Shown: one piece after another, positions 55,808 to 64,000 of the stretch
Layout: each line of letters opens with the position of its first letter
Numbering within the stretch: position 1 is the stretch's first letter
DNA from: Psychroflexus gondwanensis ACAM 44
Lineage (GTDB): Bacteria > Bacteroidota > Bacteroidia > Flavobacteriales > Flavobacteriaceae
Reading direction: 5' to 3'
NCBI RefSeq assembly: GCF_000355905.1
Contig: NZ_APLF01000009.1
Span: 124,001 to 188,000, forward strand
DNA: 64,000 nucleotides
Notes under the pieces: model-generated
Databases searched by the model: none
What the model was told of the DNA's origin: nothing
Seen by the model: the letters and a program-made list of their open reading frames with translations, nothing else
Program-made: the position numbers and the translations under genes

Positions 55808-56979
55808 CCATAGCTTTAATCCTTCCTCAACCTCCTGGGTATTCTGAAACCTTTTTTCGTTCTAAAATTAAAGGCCTACAGACTAATGGATATCAGGTGG
55901 TTTTGGTGACGGCAGCTACCAACAAAACTTTCGACTTATGTGAGCATATCCAACATCCTAAGGTGTATAAAAATCCCATTAGGCAATTGTTAAGTATGCT
56001 ATTAGTGTTTGTAGGCTTATTGCCTTATTGGGCAAAGGTGAATCGATACATCAACCTAGAGCAAAAAGAGGGGACGTCTTTTAAGCGTTTAATAGAGAAA
56101 ATCTATATCAATGCCAGTCTTTTAAAGTTAAATGCCGATTGGATCCACTTTGGTTTTGCCACTATGGCACTAGACCGTGAGACTGTCCCTAAAGCTATTG
56201 GAGCAAAACTTGCGGTAAGCTTTCGAGGCTATGATATAGAGGTCTTCCCCTTAAAGAATAGAGATTGCTATCAAAGCTTATGGACGCATGTTGATAAAGT
56301 ACATAGTATTTCTAATTATTTATTAAAAAAAGCATTTGACTTAGGTCTTTCTAAGTCGGTCGATAGTGAAGTGATTTATCCTGCAGTAGATTTGAATTTG
56401 TTAAATAATATTAAAGATTCTAGTAATACTTTAGGTGTTAAGCTTAAACTTTTAACGATCGCAAGGTTGCATTGGATCAAAGGAATAGATGATTTAGTTG
56501 AAACAGCTCAATATCTAAAGTCAAAGCAAATTGATTTTGAGTGGAAGGTCATCGGTGAGGGAGATCAGAAACACACCGAGAGGTATGCCTATCATATTTA
56601 TAAAGCAGGTTTACAAGAGCAAGTTCTTTTATTAGGGAAGCTTAGTCATGCCAAGACCTTAAAAGAACTTTCTACAACAGAGCTTTATGTTCAGACAAGT
56701 TTAAGTGAAGGCTTTTGTAATGCAGTTTTAGAAGCTCAGGCTTTAGGAAAGCTTTGCTTAGCCTACGATGCTGGTGCTTTATCTGAAAACATAGATAGCA
56801 ATATAACTGGGTTCTTATCTCCTAAAGGTAACCCCCAATTGTTAGCTCAAAAGATTTTAGAGGTAGAGCAGATATCTAATCAGCAAAAAAAACAGATAAG
56901 TCAAAAGGCTATTCAACGGGTTCATGATCACTTTAGCTTAGAACAACAAAAACAAGAGTTTAATTTTTTTTATAAATAA
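55804..56979 (+). CDS. Glycosyltransferase family 4 protein
   Basis: A 391-aa GT-B enzyme resembling colanic-acid-type glycosyltransferases. PQPPGYSETFFRSKIKGLQ opens the acceptor domain, LLTIARLHWIKGIDDLVETA the donor domain, and SEGFCNAVLEAQALGKLCLAYDAGAL is the nucleotide-sugar site. It overlaps the sulfotransferase gene by 4 bp. Confidence 0.92.
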   Translation: MTIALILPQPPGYSETFFRSKIKGLQTNGYQVVLVTAATNKTFDLCEHIQHPKVYKNPIRQLLSMLLVFVGLLPYWAKVNRYINLEQKEGTSFKRLIEKIYINASLLKLNADWIHFGFATMALDRETVPKAIGAKLAVSFRGYDIEVFPLKNRDCYQSLWTHVDKVHSISNYLLKKAFDLGLSKSVDSEVIYPAVDLNLLNNIKDSSNTLGVKLKLLTIARLHWIKGIDDLVETAQYLKSKQIDFEWKVIGEGDQKHTERYAYHIYKAGLQEQVLLLGKLSHAKTLKELSTTELYVQTSLSEGFCNAVLEAQALGKLCLAYDAGALSENIDSNITGFLSPKGNPQLLAQKILEVEQISNQQKKQISQKAIQRVHDHFSLEQQKQEFNFFYK

Positions 56980-56988
56980 TAAATAAAA

Positions 56989-58053
56989 GTGAAGATACAT
57001 TATTCCAAAGCTTCTTATGATGCTAAAAGTAGGAGGCAATTATTCCCATTGCTCAAAGCTTTTATAAAAAAAGAAAGTTTTACAGACGAAGAAAGACAAG
57101 CCATGTATCAAATTTCTGACAAAGAAGTTGAGCTTGTAGAGGAGATTAGTGATTCTGATATTTGTATTCTGACCATGTCCTGGAACTATTATTACAGTCA
57201 AAATTGTATAGACGATGCGAAACAGTATATAAAAAAAGCAAACGCTTCAGGTAAAAAGGTTTGGACATGGATGTCTGGTGACTTCGGTGTGGATCTTAGA
57301 TTTAAAGGCAATTACGTTATTTTTCGAAATTCTGGACACAAAAGCCAGCTATCCAATCAACATATAGGAATGCCAGTTTTCATTAGTGATCCACTAAAAA
57401 TGATATATAATACCACAGAATTACTTATGCCAAAGTATAACTCTAAACCTACGGTTGGATTTTGTGGGCAAGCCAATTCAAGTTTTAAACAAAGTCTCAA
57501 AGAAATTGCAATTCGTTTAAAGTATTATATTGATCATCAACTTGGAAGGACCTACAATTCTCCACAACCAATTCAATCGACTTCTTTACTAAGAGCCAAA
57601 CTTTTAAAAATACTAGAAGCGTCCAAGTTTATAAAAAGTAACTTCATTAAGCGTCAAAAATATAGAGCAGGAATTAAAGAAAATAAGGCTAAACATAAGA
57701 CAACTCATGAATTTTACGATAATATACTTGAATCCCATTATGTTTTATGTGTCAGAGGTGGAGGGAATTTTTCAGTGAGATTTTACGAAACATTAGCTAT
57801 GGGCCGTATACCGATATTTATAAATACTGATTGTTTGCTACCTTTGGCTAATCGGATAGATTGGAAAAATAACTGTGTTTGGGTGGAGAATAATGATAAA
57901 GAGAAAATAGCAGATAAGGTAATTGAATTTCATCAGCAGCATACAAAAGAATCTTTATATCAACTTATGGAAGAAAACAGAGAATTATGGGAAAGTAGAA
58001 TGAGAATAGGTGCTTTTTTTAAATACATTTACGATACTAAAATAAATTTATGA
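56989..58053 (+). CDS. Exostosin (GT47)-like glycosyltransferase
   Basis: A 354-aa protein. The C-terminal half (ESHYVLCVRGGGNFSVRFYE, AMGRIPIFINTDCLLP) is typical of exostosin-like and related glycosyltransferases, and KPTVGFCGQANSSFK marks the start of the donor domain. The start is GTG at 56989. The stop overlaps the ATG of a truncated sulfotransferase frame. Specificity unknown. Confidence 0.78.
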   Translation: MKIHYSKASYDAKSRRQLFPLLKAFIKKESFTDEERQAMYQISDKEVELVEEISDSDICILTMSWNYYYSQNCIDDAKQYIKKANASGKKVWTWMSGDFGVDLRFKGNYVIFRNSGHKSQLSNQHIGMPVFISDPLKMIYNTTELLMPKYNSKPTVGFCGQANSSFKQSLKEIAIRLKYYIDHQLGRTYNSPQPIQSTSLLRAKLLKILEASKFIKSNFIKRQKYRAGIKENKAKHKTTHEFYDNILESHYVLCVRGGGNFSVRFYETLAMGRIPIFINTDCLLPLANRIDWKNNCVWVENNDKEKIADKVIEFHQQHTKESLYQLMEENRELWESRMRIGAFFKYIYDTKINL

Positions 58054-58208
58054 ATACCATAATTCATGTTTCAGGACGCTTAGGAAGCACCTTATCTAAT
58101 AAGATATTTTCATACTATCCAGAATTTATATGGATTTCTTTTGGGTTAAATAAACACCTTAATCAAGCTTGTTTGAGTAAGTTCAATGCGACCTATCAAG
58201 ACCAATGA
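58050..58208 (+). pseudogene. Truncated sulfotransferase-like remnant
   Basis: A 52-codon frame, beginning in an ATGA overlap with the preceding gene, reads MNTIIHVSGRLGSTLSNKIF and ends at a TGA after YQDQ. The start looks like a sulfotransferase 5'-phosphosulfate loop (compare VVGSARSGTSW in the gene at 54956), but the rest of the domain is missing. The 77 bp up to the next gene show no continuation that I can read. Likely the 5' stump of a deleted gene. Confidence 0.55.
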
Positions 58209-58285
58209 TTTGATCTGAAGGGGACTAGTAAAAAGTTTAGTCTTAAACTTTTAATAGATTATAAATTTTTAAAATATAGAAGAGA

Positions 58286-58804
58286 TTGAAACAATTTCGA
58301 TATTTATTTAAGGACATAAATTCTCTATTGGGTAGAAATAAATATAGGGTTATTGTTTTGTTGTTTAACCGTGCATTTTGGGGAGTTTTGTCTTATCGGC
58401 TAGATAGATTTTTTTATGGCATGTTTAAAAGTTATTACAAATTTATAAGGATACTATTCTCACCCTTTTTTTATTTACTTCAAATTATCTCCAATTGTGA
58501 CATACATCACAAAGCCGAAATTCAAGGAGGAATAAACATACATCATCCATCTGCCGGTATTGTAATTTCAGGAAAAGCTAAAATAGGGGAGATGCTAACC
58601 TTAACAGGTGGAAATATTATAGGAGTTAAGAATGGTTCTAAAGGAATAATAATTGGAAATAATTGTAATATTGGAGCAAATGCTTGTATTATTGGACCAC
58701 TTCAATTAGGTAATAACATCAAAATCGCGGCGATGGCTTGTGTTGTAAAAAGCTTTTACGATGATAATTTATCATTAATTGGTGTACCTGCAAAAATTAA
58801 TTAG
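58286..58804 (+). CDS. Serine acetyltransferase-like hexapeptide protein
   Basis: A 172-aa left-handed beta-helix acyltransferase. Two hydrophobic segments near 20-70 are followed by hexapeptide turns (IHHKAEIQGGINIHHPSAGI, IIIGNNCNIGANACIIGPLQ) and a CysE-like GVPAK end. It lacks the full CysE N-terminal domain and in this setting probably acetylates a sugar, using acetyl-CoA. The start is TTG at 58286; the earliest in-frame ATG would remove most of the N terminus. Confidence 0.85.
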   Translation: MKQFRYLFKDINSLLGRNKYRVIVLLFNRAFWGVLSYRLDRFFYGMFKSYYKFIRILFSPFFYLLQIISNCDIHHKAEIQGGINIHHPSAGIVISGKAKIGEMLTLTGGNIIGVKNGSKGIIIGNNCNIGANACIIGPLQLGNNIKIAAMACVVKSFYDDNLSLIGVPAKIN

Positions 58805-58808
58805 TTTT

Positions 58809-60137
58809 ATGCCTTTTAAATTCCTCACCTATCTTCAGCCAACCCATTATTTCCGTCTTTTTATAAAAGACCGACACAGCGTGTTTCCAAAAGTTGAAGA
58901 ACTTCCAGAATCGGCCTTAGTTCATCTTTCTAAAGACGACTCTTACCGCTCTCCACTAGCAAAAAACTATGATCTCTCTTGGCAAGCGATTCAAAAGGGC
59001 TATATCGGGGAGGCAGATACCTACATCAATTTTGAAAAATTACCCCTTAGTGATGAATATCGCTTTATCCGTAAAAACTTTCATCAGGCTTGGGTGCTTT
59101 ACACTCTCTTAATACGTTTACTATCCCTTAAAAATCCAATTAAGGAGCTGGGTGCTTTCTTTAAAACTAGACAGACCCAGCGTCAATTTTTATCACAAGA
59201 GTATATTTCTTATCCAAGTTATTCCAATTATGAGTCCAGCCTGGTCGCCTCCAAGCCTTTAGTAAGCATCGTTATTCCAACCTTAAACCGCTATCCCTAC
59301 TTGAAAGATGTTCTCATCGATCTGGAGCAACAGGATTATAAACATTTCGAAGTGATTGTCGTAGACCAGTCAGAGCCTTTTCAAAAGGATTTTTATAAGG
59401 ACTTTAAACTCGACTTAAAGCTGATTCATCAGGAAGAAAAAGCCCTTTGGTTGGCTAGAAACACAGCAATTAAAAATGCTAAAGGGTCAATAATTTTGTT
59501 GTCCGAAGACGATGTTAGGATAAATGATGATTGGATTGTTCAGCATTTGAAATGCCTAGATTTTTTTGGCGCTAAGGTTTCAGCTGGTGTTTTTTATCCA
59601 CAGGGCATGAATATACCTAAGGATAGTAATTATTTTAAGCTAGCGTCACAATTCGCAACTGGAAATGCAGCTTTATACAAATCTGTATTTCAAGACGTTG
59701 GTTTGTTTGATCGTCAATTTGAGAAGCAGCGAATGGGCGATGGTGAATTTGGATTGCGTGTTTATTTGAAAGGGATTAAAAGTATTTCAAATCCTTTAGC
59801 TTCATGCATAGATGTAAAAGCAGGCTCTGGTGGCTTGCGCGAAATGGGGAGTTGGGATGCTTTTCGACCTCGAAAATGGTTAGATCCGCGACCTATACCA
59901 AGTGTGGTTTATCTGTTTAGAAAATATCATGGGAATAAAGCTGCACGCTTGGCGTTGCTAAAGACGGTTCCAAGCTCAATTATGCCTTATCGCTATAAGC
60001 GTAATTCTTATATGATGGTTTTAGGAATGTTAATCAGTATTATAATTTCACCGCTTGTCTTTTTACAGGTCTATAAGTCCTGGTCATTAGCCAGTAAAAA
60101 GCTTCAAGAAGGTGCTAAAATTGAAAAGTTGATGTAG
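58809..60137 (+). CDS. Glycosyltransferase family 2 protein with N-terminal extension
   Basis: A 442-aa protein. About 145 residues without a recognised domain precede the GT-A fold: VSIVIPTLNRYPYLKDVLID, EVIVVDQSEPF, LSEDDVRIND as the DxD equivalent, and GDGEFGLRVYLKG. A C-terminal hydrophobic segment near 400-425 may anchor it to the membrane. The ATG at 58809 starts just after the previous stop codon; an upstream frame extension overlaps that gene and is not used. Confidence 0.88.
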   Translation: MPFKFLTYLQPTHYFRLFIKDRHSVFPKVEELPESALVHLSKDDSYRSPLAKNYDLSWQAIQKGYIGEADTYINFEKLPLSDEYRFIRKNFHQAWVLYTLLIRLLSLKNPIKELGAFFKTRQTQRQFLSQEYISYPSYSNYESSLVASKPLVSIVIPTLNRYPYLKDVLIDLEQQDYKHFEVIVVDQSEPFQKDFYKDFKLDLKLIHQEEKALWLARNTAIKNAKGSIILLSEDDVRINDDWIVQHLKCLDFFGAKVSAGVFYPQGMNIPKDSNYFKLASQFATGNAALYKSVFQDVGLFDRQFEKQRMGDGEFGLRVYLKGIKSISNPLASCIDVKAGSGGLREMGSWDAFRPRKWLDPRPIPSVVYLFRKYHGNKAARLALLKTVPSSIMPYRYKRNSYMMVLGMLISIIISPLVFLQVYKSWSLASKKLQEGAKIEKLM

Positions 60138-60648
60138 TTGGGAGTCTTATAGCCGGAGGTTTGTAGTTTTATAGTCGTGTAATAGAATTATCGTAAGGTC
60201 GGCAGGGCGAATATATCAATACACGAAGCAACGAATACCGTTTAGTCGTATAATAGAATAGTTGGAAAATAGAATTAACTATATTTCGATACAATTTTTA
60301 ATTAGCTTCAAAAAAGCAAAATAAAAACCACTCGATATGACAAGTACACAAAACAATGAATAGTCGTATAGTAGTATAGTCGATATCTCGATACAATTTT
60401 TAATTAGCTTGAAAAAAGCAAAATAAAAACCACTCGATATGACAAGTACATCTAAGAACGAATAGTCGTTTAGTCGTATAGTAGTTTAATCGTATAATTG
60501 TATAGTAGGTATCTCGATACAATTTTTAATTAGCTTGAAAAAAGCAAAGTAAAAATCACTCGATATGACAAGTACACGAAATAACGAATACACCATTAGA
60601 GACAAAGTCTTGCCGAATAATCGAATACACGAATAAAAGAACAACGCA
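60138..60648. repeat. TAGTCGTA-word tracts and three 68-bp repeats
   Basis: A gap of 511 bp without a gene. Tracts of TAGTCGTA/TAGTAGTA-type 8-mers alternate with three copies (about 60284-60350, 60385-60450, 60511-60575) of a segment that begins TCTCGATACAATTTTTAATT and ends CACTCGATATGACAAGTACA. The segment is a relative, in opposite orientation, of the left end of the long repeats at 29-35 kb. Confidence 0.88.
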
Positions 60649-61770
60649 TTGAAAACCATCCTACTCATCACCTCCGAATTTCCTCCACAACCTGGTGGGA
60701 TTGGCAACCATGCTTATCATTTTGCTCAGCAATTGTCATTGCACTACAAAGTAAAAGTGCTGGCCGATCAACGGTCTGAAGACGGAGTGGAGGAAAAGGA
60801 ATTTGATCAACTTCAAAAATTTTCTAGTCATCGCGTTCAACGTTATCCCTTTATTTTATGGACTTATCTCTTAAGACTGGTTTCTGCGTTTCAGTCTGCT
60901 AAACAGGCTGACTTGATTCTGGTTTCTGGTAAATTTTCACTTTGGACTGGAGGACTCTTATCCTTATTTTATTCAAAACCTTATGTGGCGATTATTCATG
61001 GGAGTGAAATTCAATTATCTAACTCCTTAGCCAGAGGATTTACCAATTGGTCTTTGCAACGGTTCGATCATGTGATTGGAGTGTCCAACTTCACCTTAAA
61101 TCTCGTGTCTCATTTGGATATAAAGCAAAAATCTGTGATCCCAAATGGCTTTGACCTGTCTCAGCTTAATGAGGTGCATAAAAAACCTGAGTATAAAGAG
61201 AAGACAAAGAGTGACTCCCTGCACTTAATCACCGTTGGAAATCTTACCCAGCGCAAAGGGCAACACAATGTGCTTAAAGCTTTGCCTTTACTTATAAAAA
61301 CTTACCCAAATCTTATCTATCATATCGTAGGTCTCCCCACAGATCAGGAACGCTTAGAAAACTTAGCTAGCAAGCTTAAGATCAACGAGTATATTCGCTA
61401 TCATGGGAGGCAGGCAGAAGAGGAAAAAATAAAGCTATTACTTGCTTCGGATGTTTTTATTATGCTAAGTGAACAGACCTCGACAGGAGATGTAGAAGGT
61501 TTCGGGATTGCTATTTTAGAAGCCAATGCTCTAGGACTCCCAGCTGTGGGAAGTCTCAATTGTGGTATTGAAGATGCGATTAAGGCCGATTATTCAGGGC
61601 AGCTCGTCGATCCTCATGATCCTCAGGCCATTCTAGAGGCCGTAGATAAAATTACATCTCAGCAGGAAACCTATGCAAAGCATGCTAAAGCTTGGAGCAC
61701 TAAGTTTACTTGGGATAAGATTGGAAAGCAATATGTGGAGATTTTGGAAGAGTTTTTTAAAAGAATCTAA
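60649..61770 (+). CDS. Glycosyltransferase family 4 protein
   Basis: A 373-aa GT-B enzyme. LLITSEFPPQPGGIGNHAYH is a textbook N-terminal glycine loop, IHGSEIQLSNSLARG the acceptor side, TVGNLTQRKGQHNVLKAL the donor domain, and EGFGIAILEANALGLPAVGS the EX7E motif. The start is TTG at 60649; no in-frame ATG precedes the conserved N terminus. Confidence 0.92.
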   Translation: MKTILLITSEFPPQPGGIGNHAYHFAQQLSLHYKVKVLADQRSEDGVEEKEFDQLQKFSSHRVQRYPFILWTYLLRLVSAFQSAKQADLILVSGKFSLWTGGLLSLFYSKPYVAIIHGSEIQLSNSLARGFTNWSLQRFDHVIGVSNFTLNLVSHLDIKQKSVIPNGFDLSQLNEVHKKPEYKEKTKSDSLHLITVGNLTQRKGQHNVLKALPLLIKTYPNLIYHIVGLPTDQERLENLASKLKINEYIRYHGRQAEEEKIKLLLASDVFIMLSEQTSTGDVEGFGIAILEANALGLPAVGSLNCGIEDAIKADYSGQLVDPHDPQAILEAVDKITSQQETYAKHAKAWSTKFTWDKIGKQYVEILEEFFKRI

Positions 61771-61931
61771 TCGAATAATCGATTAATTGTATATTCGTTT
61801 TAATATTTGTTGAGTTCTTAGGTAAGTTGTTTTTTACACTAGCTTCGAGGTGAAAATAAACAGAGTTTTCATTCTGAATTCATTTCAGAAACTAAAATCT
61901 TTTCGACATAAATAAATTTAAGAAGCTTAGA

Positions 61932-63056
61932 ATGAAATTAGCAATTATATCTCATACAGAGCATTATAAAGATGAAAATGGAAGAATTGTTGGTTGGGGG
62001 CCAACTATTTCTGAAATAAACCATTTAGCCAAGCATTTTGAAGTGATTTATCATTTAGCTTTTTTTTATAATGAACTTCCTAAAAAAAGCTCATTGCCTT
62101 ATACAAGTGATAATATAATATTTGTAAGCCTACCTGTTTCTGGAGGAAAAACTATTTACGAAAAGCTTGGTATACTGAGAAATATGCCAGTGCTTTTGTC
62201 AAAGGTTAATTACTTTTTGAAAAAAGTTGACGTTTATCAGTTTAGAACTCCTGTAGGGTTTGGTGTTTATTTAATTCCTTTTCTAACTCTCTTTACTAAT
62301 AAGCAAGGCTGGTTTAAATATGCAGGTAATTGGAATCAAAAAAAACCTCCTATAGGTTATGCATTGCAGCGACTATTTTTAAAATGGCAAAAGAGAAAAG
62401 TTACAATCAATGGAGAATGGCCTGAACAGCTAACACATTGCTACACATTTGAAAATCCTTGTTTAACAAATGAAGAACGTGAATTTGGTAAAACTTTAAT
62501 TGCAAATAAGGATTATTCACCACCTTACAGCTTTTGTTTTGTAGGGAGACTAGAAGATGAGAAAGGGGTACGGCGTATTATTGATGCAGTAAAAAAAACA
62601 GTTGATCATTCTTTTATAAAATGTATTCATCTTATAGGTGATGGAGAAAAAAAGAATGAGTATTTGAAAGACATAAAAGAAAATGATTTACCCATTTATA
62701 TTCATGGGTTTTTAAAACGTGACCAGGTTTTCGAAATTTATAAAAAATCACATTTTTTATTATTACCCTCAACTGCTTCCGAAGGATTTCCTAAAGTGAT
62801 AGCAGAAGGGATGAATTATGGTTGTATTCCTATTGTGTCTGCCGTATCAAGCATAGGACAATATGTTAATGAGGATAATGGGTTTATAGTTGAACCTACA
62901 AACTATGAAAAATTAGCTCAGATATTTGAAGATTTAAAAGGTATTAAAGAAGAGGAATTGAAAAGTAAAGCTGATTTTTCTTATCATGTAGCCAAAAATT
63001 TCACATTTGAGCATTATATAAAACGAATTAAAGAAGATATACTTATAAATTATTAA
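61932..63056 (+). CDS. Glycosyltransferase family 4 protein
   Basis: A 374-aa GT-B enzyme in AT-rich DNA. SHTEHYKDENGRIVGWGPTI replaces the usual glycine loop; CFVGRLEDEKGVRRIIDAV and ASEGFPKVIAEGMNYGCIPIVS give the donor domain and nucleotide-sugar site. It is separated by 161 bp from the gene before and by 335 bp from the one after. Confidence 0.9.
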   Translation: MKLAIISHTEHYKDENGRIVGWGPTISEINHLAKHFEVIYHLAFFYNELPKKSSLPYTSDNIIFVSLPVSGGKTIYEKLGILRNMPVLLSKVNYFLKKVDVYQFRTPVGFGVYLIPFLTLFTNKQGWFKYAGNWNQKKPPIGYALQRLFLKWQKRKVTINGEWPEQLTHCYTFENPCLTNEEREFGKTLIANKDYSPPYSFCFVGRLEDEKGVRRIIDAVKKTVDHSFIKCIHLIGDGEKKNEYLKDIKENDLPIYIHGFLKRDQVFEIYKKSHFLLLPSTASEGFPKVIAEGMNYGCIPIVSAVSSIGQYVNEDNGFIVEPTNYEKLAQIFEDLKGIKEEELKSKADFSYHVAKNFTFEHYIKRIKEDILINY

Positions 63057-63391
63057 AAAAGTTTTTTTTCTTAATAACAGAAGGTCTTTTTAGTCTTCTG
63101 CTGTATTTTCAAATTTAAAAGTGATGTTCTATTTTAATCTAAAAATTTTAAAACACTTAAAATTTGTCAAAGTTCTTAATCAGATTTACTTATAACATTC
63201 AAGACAAAACAAATAGGGGGAATAATAAATTTATTTTAGTAATTCTATCTCATGGATTTTAGATATAAGTTTACTTAATTTAATCTAAGTATGTAAGATT
63301 TAATTTAAAAAGCTTAGGCTTAAAAATTATAACTTTGTCAATCGTTTTACTTATGAATATTATACCCAAGCGATAAACGAAAAAATTATCA
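63057..63391. other. AT-rich intergenic stretch with possible promoter
   Basis: No gene or tandem array is seen. TAACTTTG at 63330-63337 fits TAnnTTTG and could drive the ligase gene 55 bp later. No TTTG is seen at the right distance upstream. Confidence 0.4.
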
Positions 63392-64000
63392 ATGTTCGGC
63401 TTAGACAAAGACACCACCTTATATCTCCAGCGCTTACTCCTTCACGTGGGGATAGGTATTTTGGTGAGTAAATTCCGAGTCTTAGCTCAGGTTTACTTAT
63501 TAGTGATTGTGGTGTATTTTGTGTTTCAAATCATAAAACGGACCGATAAAACCTATTATGCCTTAGGCGCTGCAGCTTATATCGCCGCTGCGGAGATCTT
63601 TTTAAGGATGACTAGTGCAATGCCATTTTGGGAACTGGGTAAATACTTGGTCATTTTTTTTATGCTTTTAGGGATGTTCTACGAAGGCTTTAAATTGAAA
63701 GCCTGGCCTGTGTTAGCCTTTTTATTCTTGCTATTACCTAGTGTTGTAGTCGGTTACCTTAACTTCGACTATTTTGAAGAAAGTTTTAGAAAAGCGGTCT
63801 TATTTAATCTTTCCGGACCCTTATCCTTATTTGCGACAGCTCTCTTTTGTTACCAGCGGGAAATCAAATTCAAAACCTTATTAAAGGTGGTTGATGTTAT
63901 GATGCTTCCAGTGCTAAGCATGGTGGTGTATATTATTTTATATTCGCCTCCATTGGAGCAAATTGTGTTTACCACAGAGTCCAATGAGGCAGCCTCTGGA
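63392..64000 (+). CDS. O-antigen ligase-like membrane protein, 5' part
   Basis: An open frame of 203 codons runs off the window from an ATG at 63392. It encodes a highly hydrophobic protein with at least six membrane segments, starting MFGLDKDTTLYLQRLL. The last residues, ESNEAASG, match the onset of the SN-x-x-ASGG segment conserved in Bacteroidota O-antigen ligase/polymerase-like proteins. It would polymerise or attach the glycan on the periplasmic side. The C terminus is not in the window. Confidence 0.78.
   Translation, partial: MFGLDKDTTLYLQRLLLHVGIGILVSKFRVLAQVYLLVIVVYFVFQIIKRTDKTYYALGAAAYIAAAEIFLRMTSAMPFWELGKYLVIFFMLLGMFYEGFKLKAWPVLAFLFLLLPSVVVGYLNFDYFEESFRKAVLFNLSGPLSLFATALFCYQREIKFKTLLKVVDVMMLPVLSMVVYIILYSPPLEQIVFTTESNEAASG

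Overview
The window comes from a member of the phylum Bacteroidota, most likely a marine or psychrophilic Flavobacteriaceae. The rRNA sequences are of flavobacterial type. There is a type IX secretion (type B sorting) protein, Bacteroidota promoters of the TTTG-N19-TAnnTTTG kind, an HU protein with the Bacteroidetes-type extension, almost no Shine-Dalgarno sites, and low GC. I do not assign a genus.

Layout. 1-4150: the 3' part of an rRNA operon (16S end, tRNA-Ile, an unusual tandemly repeated spacer without tRNA-Ala, 23S, 5S, terminator). 4199-20942: ordinary chromosomal genes: mutS, tRNA-Gly and tRNA-Leu, a SpoU methyltransferase, uvrB, three exported proteins, an ABC exporter, a kinase-like protein of unknown function, an M1 peptidase, a ParDE module with a frameshifted toxin, and fabD. 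20986-22690: two long arrays of a roughly 44-bp minisatellite on either side of a small GIY-YIG nuclease gene. 22752-29268: a complete trpEGDCFBA operon behind a leader peptide with three consecutive Trp codons and an attenuator. 29269-35774: about 6.5 kb of dispersed modular repeats and degenerate 7-8-bp tandem arrays, with islands holding HigBA, MazEF and an HU-like gene.

35775-64000: a large surface-glycan locus, nearly all on the plus strand. It holds a Wzm/Wzt-type ABC exporter, about ten glycosyltransferases, three intact sulfotransferase-like genes and one remnant, an MBOAT acyltransferase with an SGNH-like partner, a UDP-sugar epimerase, an asparagine-synthase-like enzyme, a hexapeptide acetyltransferase, a methyltransferase and the start of an O-antigen ligase-like protein. 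Together these would build, decorate (sulfate, acyl groups) and export a polysaccharide. Base composition changes abruptly inside some genes (the Wzt C-terminal domain, one GT2), as expected of a mosaic, recombining locus.

The most striking signal is the punctuation of the accessory half by short degenerate tandem arrays. Different gene junctions carry different repeat words. The clearest is a strict heptamer AAC[CT][GA]A[CT] that brackets a four-helix-bundle (23S-IVP/Avd-like) gene inserted between wzm and wzt and runs right up to both start codons. A second four-helix-bundle gene and the GIY-YIG gene sit in comparable repeat settings.
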